From Vibrio taketomensis (GTDB lineage Bacteria; Pseudomonadota; Gammaproteobacteria; Enterobacterales; Vibrionaceae), in contig NZ_AP019649.1 in assembly GCF_009938165.1 (NCBI RefSeq), positions 2,418,001 to 2,482,000 on the forward strand: a DNA stretch of 64,000 nt, in the 5' to 3' direction. Below the pieces are notes generated by a model, which was not told where the DNA came from, did no database searches, and saw nothing but the letters and a program-made list of their open reading frames with translations. Each line of letters begins with the position of its first letter. Position 1 is the first letter of the stretch. This document shows, one piece after another, positions 56,628-64,000 of this stretch. The position numbers and the translations under genes were made by a program.

Positions 56628-57884
56628 TCAAACTTTGAATGCAGAGATTTTGCTGTCTAAGTCTTCTGCATTTTTCTGCATCATTTCAGATGTTTCTAGC
56701 AACTCAGTCACCACGGTTACCGATGCTTCAACCAACTCTCGTACGTTAGTTAGGTTCTGGCTCATCTCTTCTGCAACACTACTTTGCTGACCGGCTGCAG
56801 TAGCAATCTGGAAATTCATATCATTGATACGAGTTACCTGCTGCACAATGCCGTCCAATTCATTGCCGGCATTAGTCACAAGCTCAACGCCTTCAGCCGC
56901 TTCCACCACGCTTTTTTCCATCAGGTCAACCGCAGAATTAGCGCTAGATTGTAACTGCGAAATCATGGCTTGAATTTCAATCGTCGCTTGTTGAGTTCGC
57001 TGTGCTAGGTTGCGCACTTCATCGGCTACAACAGCAAAGCCTCGGCCAGCTTCTCCAGCTCGAGCCGCTTCGATCGCCGCATTAAGAGCGAGCAGGTTGG
57101 TTTGTTCTGAGATGCCTTGGATCGTCCCAACAACGCTACCAATTTTTACTACACTCTCTTCAACTTGGTTAACAGCATCGGCAGATGCTGCAATGTCTTG
57201 TGAAAGTTCGCTGATTTTGCCAATCGTATCTTGAACAAAGCGTTGACCTGTCATGGCCTGATTTGAAGCATCCTCCGTAAGAGAAGAGGCACTTTGAGCG
57301 TGCTCAGCCACCGTTTGAACGGTTGAGGTCATTTCGCTCATCGCGGTAGCCAATTGGTCAATCTCGTGGAACTCTTCCTGTGCAGACTCTTTCGTTTCTG
57401 ACATGCTCATCGTCATGACTTCAGTGAGACCGGCTAATTCTTGGGTCGAGTCAACTTGAATTTTGATTAACTCTTGCAGTTGAACACGAGTTAGCTCTAA
57501 CTGACGAGCCAAATCACCATATTCATCTTTACAATCTAAATGAATTTCTGATGACAGATCGCCTTTCGCCATGCGCTTAATCGACGTGTCTAAGGTTTGA
57601 ATTTGACGCTGCATGGTGCGAGCTGCAAAAAGAAGAACAGCAAGAAAAACGGCAATCAGAATGATGGTTTGCCACACAATATCAACAAGATAAGCTTGGT
57701 AATGCTCATCAGCCAAAGCGCTATTGTCAGTCAAAGCCAGTATCGATTGATAAAAAGTATTGGCATCCCAAAGTTGCTTAATCACTATCAATACCGTACT
57801 AAATACCATCAGCAAGACCATTTTAGGAACAAGGCGTACGTCCGTTATCACTCGCTCCCATGGCTTAAATGCCACTCTTGTCAT
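56628..57884 (-). CDS. Methyl-accepting chemotaxis protein with a short periplasmic loop
   Basis: A 418-residue chemoreceptor. Two transmembrane helices (about 22-38 and 70-88) enclose a periplasmic loop of only about 30 residues, so there is no room for a standard ligand-binding domain. A HAMP segment follows (about 90-142, RMAKGDLSSEIHLD), then the signalling helical hairpin with the conserved tip EQTNLLALNAAIEAARAGE (about 272-290) and GRGFAVVADEVRNLAQRT. There is no C-terminal CheR-binding pentapeptide. It may sense a membrane or cytoplasmic signal. It is divergent from a K+ channel gene and lies upstream of the glnE region. Confidence 0.9.
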   Translation of the reverse strand: MTRVAFKPWERVITDVRLVPKMVLLMVFSTVLIVIKQLWDANTFYQSILALTDNSALADEHYQAYLVDIVWQTIILIAVFLAVLLFAARTMQRQIQTLDTSIKRMAKGDLSSEIHLDCKDEYGDLARQLELTRVQLQELIKIQVDSTQELAGLTEVMTMSMSETKESAQEEFHEIDQLATAMSEMTSTVQTVAEHAQSASSLTEDASNQAMTGQRFVQDTIGKISELSQDIAASADAVNQVEESVVKIGSVVGTIQGISEQTNLLALNAAIEAARAGEAGRGFAVVADEVRNLAQRTQQATIEIQAMISQLQSSANSAVDLMEKSVVEAAEGVELVTNAGNELDGIVQQVTRINDMNFQIATAAGQQSSVAEEMSQNLTNVRELVEASVTVVTELLETSEMMQKNAEDLDSKISAFKV

Positions 57885-58119
57885 TGTTAGTTCTCCATTA
57901 AGTCATATATTCTTTTATACCGTAATAACGTCATTCTTTATGTTTCAACCTCAAATGAGTCAAAATGGACTAGGTTGAACCATTCAGTTTTTGGATCGTT
58001 TCGGCATTAGTCGCACTGAATTGTGTATTCTGATATCAATTAGAGTTCGATGTAGCGATTTAAGAACCCGATAATCCAGCACTTTTGCATTAGCACTGTC
58101 TATTTATTTTGAGCCTCGT

Positions 58120-58926
58120 ATGAAAACAAATGATAGCAAAGACGAAACCAAACCGATGAGCTTACTGTCACTAATCCTCTCATTTATGGCGCTATTTGTG
58201 ATCTCTGCGTTACTATTTTTTCCAATTTCGTTAGAGACACGTCAAATTCTTATCGGCTTAGACTTTTTTATCTGTAGTATTTTTATTCTACAACTATCGA
58301 TTGATCTGATTAGAGCTTCAAACAAGCGCAGCTTCTTGAAAAATCACTGGATTGATTTTGTCGCCAGTTTGCCGATGATTGAGCCATTACGCTTTGCCCG
58401 AATCTTTCACATTTTGCGCGTTATTCTAGTGATTCGTTCCAGCCGTAACATCGTCAAACAGATTCTATCTAACAGAAAAGAAACCACAATTGCTTCGATC
58501 TTGCTACTAATGGTGGTGTTATTAACTTTGGGTTCAAGCTTAGTATTATTCGCCGAAGGGCATTCGCCTGACGCGAATATAACCACGGGCGCTGACGCGC
58601 TATGGTGGGCGCTCGTGACCATCTCTACCGTCGGTTATGGTGATCACTACCCAGTAACGGATATGGGTAAGATTTTGGCGTCAGTAATCATAGTTTGCGG
58701 CGTCGGGTTGTTTGGTATGATTTCGGGTTTAATCACTTCCGTTATTACCTCACCAAGCAAACTTCAAGCATTAAAAGCTCAACAGAAAGAGCAACAAATG
58801 CAAGTATTACTCGAACAGCAGCAAGTCATTTTGCAACGACTCGAAAAGCTAGAGAGAAAAATGAGCAAAGACCTCGATAAACTGCATCAAACGCCGACCG
58901 ATACGCAACAAAAAAGAGAGCCTTAG
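58120..58926 (+). CDS. Six-TM voltage-sensor-type potassium channel
   Basis: A 268-residue ion channel. Segments: S1 about 14-37, S2 about 42-64, S3 about 75-87, S4 about 91-112, S5 about 122-145, pore loop with selectivity filter TVGYGD (170-175), S6 about 184-209, then a Gln-rich coiled coil (about 218-256). S4 shows basic residues every third position: R91, R94, H97, R100, R106, R109, with a hydrophobic residue at 103. This is the pattern of Kv voltage sensors. It is monocistronic and its terminator overlaps the stop codon. Confidence 0.9.
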   Translation: MKTNDSKDETKPMSLLSLILSFMALFVISALLFFPISLETRQILIGLDFFICSIFILQLSIDLIRASNKRSFLKNHWIDFVASLPMIEPLRFARIFHILRVILVIRSSRNIVKQILSNRKETTIASILLLMVVLLTLGSSLVLFAEGHSPDANITTGADALWWALVTISTVGYGDHYPVTDMGKILASVIIVCGVGLFGMISGLITSVITSPSKLQALKAQQKEQQMQVLLEQQQVILQRLEKLERKMSKDLDKLHQTPTDTQQKREP

Positions 58927-58935
58927 CTCTCTTTT
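58911..58935. terminator. Bidirectional terminator between the K+ channel and CYTH-CHAD genes
   Basis: AAAAGAGAGC / GCTCTCTTTT with loop CTTA, overlapping the channel gene stop. It lies between converging genes. Confidence 0.85.
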
Positions 58936-58950
58936 CATTGCATTATTCGA

Positions 58951-60468
58951 CTATTCTTGCCAGTAAGGCTGCGCTTCGATACTGATAATGCGAGTCTGCT
59001 CCATCGCATGCATAATCGACGTTTCTTGACGGTATAACCAACGCTCTAGTTGTTCACGCTCTTCCCCTTCCAAAAGCTCAACCATCGCTTCTAGTGGTCT
59101 TAGAGTTAGTAAATCATCGATGCCTTGCAATAAGTCTGCCCAAGGTAGGCGGAAACGAGTGCGCTCTTCATCATCGTACAAACTCGCAAAACCAACGCCC
59201 GTATATAGATTGCGCATCAGGTGATACTGCTGATCAATATAGTCTTGCGGCCCTAGCGGTTTTTCTGGAGGAAAAGCATCCATCAACTCATGCCATGTGC
59301 GCTCAAGTTGTTCAACCGAGAATGATTTGATGCCTTGAGACATCGCATTACGCGATTTATCATCGAGGAATGGTTGCCAACCGCGAGTCAAAATCCAGCG
59401 ACTTAAATCTAGCAATAGCGCGGTATAACGTGCTGAATTAAACAACTCTAGCATATCTTCACGGTCAGGAAGATCATGCTGTACTTCTGTTAACTCTTTG
59501 ATTAAGAACTTACGCGCGTCCAGTTTTCGCAATGCATGACCTTTGTCTTCCAACAAATCTTCTAAATAGTCATATTGCTTGGTCCACTCGAGATCTTGCT
59601 CAAGCCATTTCAATTCCTGACGAATCAACGCACTCGCTTTACGTGGTACAATATCACCGTAGATAGTCAACGTTTGACGAATAAAACTGATCGAATTTTT
59701 AATTTCGTGCAGTGCATCAATCGACTCACGTTCCGAGTAGATTTGCTCATGGTAATGCCAATGCGAGAGAGCATGCTCAAGTGAATTGATAAAACATGAC
59801 TCAACCGTGTCGTGCTTATCCGTCGCGACCAAATCCATTGACTTGACTTCATCACCTTCGTAACCCAAAGCGAGACGATAGCCGCGAGCTGCTTTGCTCA
59901 AGTTGCCAAGGCGCATGCCTCCGTGGTCGCTTAGGCTGCGAGCAAGGGTAAACAATGCGTCGGTCTGACCCGATTTCAGTTCCAATTCAACTTCGCAAAT
60001 CGCGTCGCGTTCTTCTCCAGAAAGCACCTCACCTTGGTCAAACGCGACTTCCACTTGACTACCATCAGGCATCGCCACTAGCCATTGTTCACGCGTGAAA
60101 TTGGTCGAAAATAGCGGCGCTATCTCATCTTGTAAGTCATCGAGATCTTTACCTGCAGGCCAAATGTCACTTGGGTGCAACGTTAAATCTGGTTCATTAC
60201 AACAATGCTCAGCGTTGTATTCTGGTCTTTGATGCAATCCAGCGACAACTCTGCCTGCAGTTTTGACCGTTTGAACATATACTTCATCGAAACGGCGAAT
60301 GCGCAGACCAATATCATGCTGTCTTAGCCAATTATCTGGTGTATCAAAATAAGTGTTACCCAGCTCACGACAGCTATGCTGAAGTATCTTTGCTTCAGAA
60401 ATTTTTTGACGTAAAGTTTCTGAAAAATCTGGAGAAACAAAAAACTTCAGTTCTATCTCGGTTTCCAT
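58951..60468 (-). CDS. CYTH-CHAD domain protein (inorganic triphosphatase, YgiF-like)
   Basis: A 505-residue protein. The ATG at 60468, with AAAGG upstream, starts with METEIELKFFV, the ExExK motif of the CYTH (triphosphate tunnel) fold; the frame extends to 60543 without support. CYTH occupies about 1-200 (LGNTYFDTPDNWLRQHDIGLRIR, VCEVELELKSG-type ICEVELELKSG). The helical CHAD domain follows (about 215-500) with its conserved histidine near ALHEIKNSISFIRQ. E. coli YgiF hydrolyses tripolyphosphate. The neighbour is the DUF47-pit phosphate module, divergent. Confidence 0.88.
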   Translation of the reverse strand: METEIELKFFVSPDFSETLRQKISEAKILQHSCRELGNTYFDTPDNWLRQHDIGLRIRRFDEVYVQTVKTAGRVVAGLHQRPEYNAEHCCNEPDLTLHPSDIWPAGKDLDDLQDEIAPLFSTNFTREQWLVAMPDGSQVEVAFDQGEVLSGEERDAICEVELELKSGQTDALFTLARSLSDHGGMRLGNLSKAARGYRLALGYEGDEVKSMDLVATDKHDTVESCFINSLEHALSHWHYHEQIYSERESIDALHEIKNSISFIRQTLTIYGDIVPRKASALIRQELKWLEQDLEWTKQYDYLEDLLEDKGHALRKLDARKFLIKELTEVQHDLPDREDMLELFNSARYTALLLDLSRWILTRGWQPFLDDKSRNAMSQGIKSFSVEQLERTWHELMDAFPPEKPLGPQDYIDQQYHLMRNLYTGVGFASLYDDEERTRFRLPWADLLQGIDDLLTLRPLEAMVELLEGEEREQLERWLYRQETSIMHAMEQTRIISIEAQPYWQE

Positions 60469-60668
60469 AGTTATACCTTTCAAAGCAGATAGAGACAGGA
60501 TATTGCTATATTTCTCACTCGGCAAGAGTGAAATATCGCTCAATTGATGATCTAAAACAGTTTTAATGATGGATTTAATGCGTTACCATGCGCGCCTTTA
60601 TAGCCATCACACAACATTATGTCCAATAAGGGTATACTGTTACTTATAGGTTATATTTAGTAGGTTGA

Positions 60669-61355
60669 ATGACCATGCCAGTAAATACAATTATGGGGTT
60701 ATTTGCAAAGTCCCCTATTAAGCCTTTGCAACGTCACGTTGTGTGCGTAAACGAATGTTGCTCTCACCTAGTTAACTTCTTTGAGGTTTGTGCTCAGGGA
60801 GATTGGGAGACAGCAGCTGAAATTCGTGCACAGATTTCTCATCTAGAGAAGGAAGCTGACGTACTTAAGCGCGAAATTCGTATCAAACTTCCTCGCGGTT
60901 TGTTTATGCCTGTAGATCGCAGCGATATGCTCGAACTACTAACGCAACAAGACAAACTCGCAAACTTAGCAAAAGACATTGCAGGTCGAGTCTATGGCCG
61001 CCAACTTGCGATTCCAGCTCCACTTCAAGAAAACTTTATCGCTTACGTTAAGCGCTGTTTAGACGCAGCTCAACAAGCACAAAAAGTGATCAGTGAGCTA
61101 GATGAACTGTTGGAAACAGGATTTAAAGGTCGTGAAGTCACTCTAGTTGCAGAAATGATCAATCAACTAGATAAGATCGAAGATGACACCGATGCGATGC
61201 AGATCCAACTTCGCCAACAATTAATGGCGATTGAGCACGATCTGAATCCAATTGATGTGATGTTCCTTTATAAGATTTTAGAATGGGTCGGTGGTATTGC
61301 TGATCAAGCACAACGTGTTGGTGCTCGATTAGAAGTAATGCTATCGCGCTCGTAG
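60669..61355 (+). CDS. DUF47/TIGR00153 PhoU-like protein, Pit partner
   Basis: A 228-residue cytosolic helical protein of the DUF47 (PhoU-like) family, TIGR00153 group. MGLFAKSPIKPLQRHV is a typical start, then helices with the acidic/His metal-binding pattern (ISHLEKEADVLKREIRIKLPRGLFMPVDRSDMLELL is the core; about residues 55-90) and KIEDDTDAMQIQLRQQL. TAGTAGG precedes the ATG. It lies 132 bp upstream of pit on the same strand, and proteins of this type are thought to regulate Pit transporters. Confidence 0.9.
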   Translation: MTMPVNTIMGLFAKSPIKPLQRHVVCVNECCSHLVNFFEVCAQGDWETAAEIRAQISHLEKEADVLKREIRIKLPRGLFMPVDRSDMLELLTQQDKLANLAKDIAGRVYGRQLAIPAPLQENFIAYVKRCLDAAQQAQKVISELDELLETGFKGREVTLVAEMINQLDKIEDDTDAMQIQLRQQLMAIEHDLNPIDVMFLYKILEWVGGIADQAQRVGARLEVMLSRS

Positions 61356-61487
61356 CGTTAAATTAAACTCAATAACGAAGAGCATATTTAATTCACACCC
61401 CAGCCAGGCAATGAATATTTCGGCGCCTATGGGGCTTTCTCGTGTCAAAAATTTGCTCCGCTTGTTATCAAACAACTAGGTATTACG

Positions 61488-62747
61488 ATGGATATCCTTG
61501 CGAACTATGGCACTGTCCTGATTATTGTTGCAGCTATTTTTGGTTTTATGATGGCTGTGGGTATTGGTGCGAACGATGTTGCCAATGCGATGGGCACATC
61601 AGTAGGCTCTAAGGCTCTGACAGTAAAACAAGCAATCATCATTGCAATGATTTTTGAATTTGCAGGTGCTTACTTAGCAGGTGGTGAAGTAACCGACACT
61701 ATCCGTAAAGGTGTAATTGAGACTTCTCTATTTGCCTCTCAACCAGATGTGCTTGTATACGGCATGATGTCAGCACTACTTGCTGCTGGTACATGGTTGC
61801 TACTCGCATCATACATGGGTTGGCCTGTATCAACTACACACTCAATCATCGGTGCAATCATCGGTTTTGCATGTGTGTCAGTAGGTACTGAAGCAGTAGA
61901 CTGGAGCAGTGTTCAAGGCATCGTAGGTAGCTGGATTGTTACCCCGGTTATCTCTGGTTTCTTCGCATATGTCATTTTCGTTAGTGCACAGCGACTGATT
62001 TTCGATACTGAAAAACCACTATTCAACGCGAAGCGCTTTGTACCAGTTTACATGTTCATCACCACTATGGTGATTGCGCTTGTAACGATCAAGAAAGGTC
62101 TTAAACACGTTGGTCTACATCTAAGCAACACTGAAGCTTGGGTATGGGCAGCTGTGGTTTCTACTCTTGTGATGGTTGGCGGTTACGTTTACATCCAGAA
62201 GAAATTTGCTGATCGTGAAGACGACCACGGTTTCTCTGGCGTTGAAGGTATTTTTAGCGTTCTGATGGTAATCACTGCGTGTGCAATGGCATTCGCTCAC
62301 GGTTCAAACGATGTAGCTAACGCAATCGGTCCTCTATCTGCTGTTGTTTCAACAGTTGAACACCTAGGTGCGGTTACAGAGAAAAGCACAATCGCTTGGT
62401 GGATTCTTCCATTAGGTGGTTTCGGTATCGTGGTGGGTCTTGCAACTCTTGGCCACAAAGTAATGGCAACCGTTGGTACAGGTATCACTGAACTAACACC
62501 AAGCCGTGGCTTCGCAGCTCAGCTAGCAACAGCATCGACTGTAGTACTAGCGTCTGGTACTGGTCTACCTATCTCTACTACCCAAACTCTTGTTGGTGCA
62601 GTTCTAGGTGTAGGTTTTGCGCGTGGTATCGCTGCACTTAACCTAGGTGTTGTGCGTAACATCGTCGCTTCTTGGATTGTAACTCTGCCTGCAGGTGCAT
62701 TGCTGGCGGTAGTGTTCTTCTATGCGATTCAAGCGGCGTTTAGTTAA
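61488..62747 (+). CDS. pit: Low-affinity inorganic phosphate transporter Pit
   Basis: A 419-residue inner-membrane symporter of metal-phosphate, ten or more helices. The two inverted-repeat signatures are present: GIGANDVANAMGTSVGSKALTVKQA (about residues 25-49) and AHGSNDVANAIGPLSAVV (about residues 270-287), together with PVSTTHSIIGAIIG and PISTTQTLVGAVLG. It belongs to the PiT family with a short cytosolic loop. An intrinsic terminator follows (62806-62832). Confidence 0.94.
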   Translation: MDILANYGTVLIIVAAIFGFMMAVGIGANDVANAMGTSVGSKALTVKQAIIIAMIFEFAGAYLAGGEVTDTIRKGVIETSLFASQPDVLVYGMMSALLAAGTWLLLASYMGWPVSTTHSIIGAIIGFACVSVGTEAVDWSSVQGIVGSWIVTPVISGFFAYVIFVSAQRLIFDTEKPLFNAKRFVPVYMFITTMVIALVTIKKGLKHVGLHLSNTEAWVWAAVVSTLVMVGGYVYIQKKFADREDDHGFSGVEGIFSVLMVITACAMAFAHGSNDVANAIGPLSAVVSTVEHLGAVTEKSTIAWWILPLGGFGIVVGLATLGHKVMATVGTGITELTPSRGFAAQLATASTVVLASGTGLPISTTQTLVGAVLGVGFARGIAALNLGVVRNIVASWIVTLPAGALLAVVFFYAIQAAFS

Positions 62748-62805
62748 TCAATATTAAAGTCAGAAAAATGTAAGCTGGCTGTCATTATTGACTCAAACAC
62801 GCAGA

Positions 62806-62832
62806 AAGGGAGGCTCAGCCTCCCTTCTTTGT
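62806..62832 (+). terminator. pit terminator
   Basis: AAGGGAGGC / GCCTCCCTT, a perfect 9-bp stem with loop TCA, then CTTTGTT. It lies about 60 bp past the pit stop. Confidence 0.85.
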
Positions 62833-62915
62833 TGCACCTAACTAGGAAACTTCTTACTATTTGCTTCTCAGGATTCCTTCCACCTGAGAGCTTGATGACT
62901 GTTAAAGGATTTACC

Positions 62916-63527
62916 GTGAAAAAACTGGTTTTAATGATCTTTGCTTGTATCATTGCTGCCCCTTCAGCAATGGCAAAAGATCGCTATATTTCTGACAATT
63001 TGTTCACTTACATGCACTCTGGTCCTAGCAACCAATACCGCATTATTGGTAGTGTCAATGCAGGTGAGAAGGTCTCTCTAGTTGCTGTAAACAAAGAGAC
63101 TGGCTACAGTGAAGTCGTGGATGACCGTGGCCGTAAAGGCTGGGTATCAACCAACTTTGTGACAACACAAGAAAGCATGACGACTCGTCTACCTCGCCTT
63201 GAAAAAGAGCTAGCCGATGTAAAATCAAAGCTTGCTAACGCGAGTTCTAATGCGAACAAAGAAAAAGCAGGTCTAGTGGAATCACTAGAGAATCGTAATA
63301 GCCAAATCTCTGAGTTAGAGAAGAGCTACGCAGACATGAGCCAGCAGCTTACTGCTTCTCAGACTGAAGTTCGCAACCTGCGCGCAAAACTTGATACGCA
63401 AAAAGATGATTTGCTGCTTAAGTATTTCACCTACGGTGGCGGTGTTGCGGGTATCGGCTTATTACTAGGCTTAATCCTGCCACACATTATTCCTCGCAGA
63501 AAGCGCTCTCCAGCGGGCTGGGCATAA
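62916..63527 (+). CDS. SH3-domain protein YgiM-like, membrane-anchored
   Basis: A 203-residue exported protein. I choose GTG at 62916 (AAAGGA six bases upstream; MKKLVLMIFACIIAAPSAMA signal peptide); an ATG at 62895 would add seven residues, and the frame runs back to 62829. A bacterial SH3 domain follows (about 22-85: YMHSGPSNQYRIIGSVNAGEKVSLV, RKGWVSTNFV), then a coiled coil (about 95-165), a transmembrane helix (GGGVAGIGLLLGLILPHII) and a basic C-terminal tail. The layout is that of E. coli YgiM, which in E. coli neighbours ygiF-like and glnE genes too. Role unknown. Confidence 0.88.
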   Translation: MKKLVLMIFACIIAAPSAMAKDRYISDNLFTYMHSGPSNQYRIIGSVNAGEKVSLVAVNKETGYSEVVDDRGRKGWVSTNFVTTQESMTTRLPRLEKELADVKSKLANASSNANKEKAGLVESLENRNSQISELEKSYADMSQQLTASQTEVRNLRAKLDTQKDDLLLKYFTYGGGVAGIGLLLGLILPHIIPRRKRSPAGWA

Positions 63528-63540
63528 CTAGATACCAATA

Positions 63541-63569
63541 AAAAAGGTCACGCATGCGTGACCTTTTTT
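63541..63569. terminator. Terminator between ygiM-like and gspB-like genes
   Basis: GGTCACGC-AT-GCGTGACC, a perfect 18-bp palindrome flanked by A5 and T6. It serves both converging genes. Confidence 0.93.
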
Positions 63570-63588
63570 ATTTAGTGAGTAAATCGCT

Positions 63589-64000
63589 TTAACCTTGCCA
63601 GTCATACAAAGCCGGCACTCTCAGTTTTTCACCCGCAACTTCAATCACACAAGCTTGTGGTTCAATCGCTTTTAACTGCACTCCACTAGTAAGCCAATCA
63701 CCCTCTTTATATTCGGTATTGTTTACTTTTACCCAGCGCTTGTTGCTGTTTGACGAATAGACATGTGTTTGGAAGTTCAACGCAGGAAGTTTGCCATGCC
63801 AATCTGCAGCAACTGAGGCAAATTCTTGGGCGGCATCATTTGCACGCTCAATAGACGCCACATCAGCGCTAGTCGCACCCTCGCTCATTGCCGTCTGCAA
63901 ACGTTGAGCAATCTCCGGCGACAAATCGGAAAGGTCTATCCCTTCTAACAGTTCATCCTCTGTGTGATCATCTATAGATGCGGTTTTCGCAGACTCAGTG
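63589..64000 (-). CDS. GspB-like type II secretion accessory protein (partial, 5' end outside)
   Basis: Only the C-terminal 136 residues are in the window. The frame is open to the right edge with no need for the internal TTG at 63924, so the gene continues beyond 64000. The tail LPALNFQTHVYSSNSNKRWVKVNN, then EGDWLTSGVQLKAIEPQACVIE and ALYDW, matches the periplasmic C-terminal domain of GspB/ExeB-type proteins, which help assemble the secretin of type II secretion. Upstream residues are acidic (EDELLEGIDLSDLSPEIAQRL), as expected for the linker. gspA would be expected beyond the edge. Confidence 0.8.
   Translation of the reverse strand, partial: TESAKTASIDDHTEDELLEGIDLSDLSPEIAQRLQTAMSEGATSADVASIERANDAAQEFASVAADWHGKLPALNFQTHVYSSNSNKRWVKVNNTEYKEGDWLTSGVQLKAIEPQACVIEVAGEKLRVPALYDWQG

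Overview
The window is a stretch of a gammaproteobacterial chromosome from the family Vibrionaceae, most likely the genus Vibrio. The pointers are a VpsR-type regulator, an ArcB/ArcA pair, an RraA paralogue, the glnE-hldE, prfB-lysS and rpsO-pnp-nlpI clusters, and a GspB-like secretion gene, all closely resembling Vibrio and enteric proteins. Species cannot be settled by reading alone. Almost everything is core genome. I see no prophage, insertion sequence, CRISPR array, integron, rRNA or tRNA.

Layout. 1-2348: a DUF6482-like gene, the aldo/keto reductase tas, and two tiny genes (a DUF1127-like protein and an unlisted 40-residue ORF). 2349-8062 (minus): a lipoprotein, arcB, a diguanylate cyclase and radical-SAM yhcC, divergent from gltBD (8597-14604). 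14838-23501: a DUF1499 lipoprotein, vpsR, lysS, prfB with its programmed frameshift, brnQ, trmN6 and srmB. 23502-23876: a repeat-rich gap with a 7-bp tandem repeat and an ERIC-like palindrome. 23877-31806: prfC, rimI, holD, a GNAT gene, ubiT, a GGDEF-EAL gene and ubiUV. 31807-36955: a PurR-box-preceded nucleotidase, an unusual double zinc-ribbon protein, and a MATE exporter with its MarR regulator. 37003-40758: nlpI, pnp, rpsO. 41205-44422: mtnN, a CbiB-like gene, btuF and a TRIC-type channel. 44507-50989: thrCBA with leader peptide and attenuator, a small outer-membrane protein, rraA and a DUF3293 gene. 51314-64000: arcA, hldE, glnE, a chemoreceptor, a voltage-sensor-type K+ channel, a CYTH/CHAD protein, a DUF47 protein with pit, ygiM, and the 3' part of a gspB-like gene cut by the window edge.

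How the genes work together. Several genes concern respiration and oxygen: arcB/arcA, a perfect FNR box before arcA, and ubiT plus ubiUV (oxygen-independent ubiquinone synthesis) with an FNR-like site before ubiU. Three genes concern c-di-GMP: the diguanylate cyclase, the GGDEF-EAL protein and the effector VpsR. Nitrogen and amino-acid supply is covered by gltBD, glnE, thrABC and brnQ. Translation and RNA turnover is covered by lysS, prfB, prfC, rimI, rpsO, pnp, srmB and rraA.

Most notable observations: three genes (diguanylate cyclase, GGDEF-EAL, DUF3293) each carry a one-base loss in a short homopolymer, which suggests assembly error unless confirmed; ArcB lacks one of its two redox cysteines; the MarR/MATE pair has matching palindromic operators; a purine-regulated nucleotidase is followed at once by a transposase-like double zinc-ribbon protein of unknown function; and arcB and arcA, adjacent in V. 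cholerae as I recall it, lie about 46 kb apart here.
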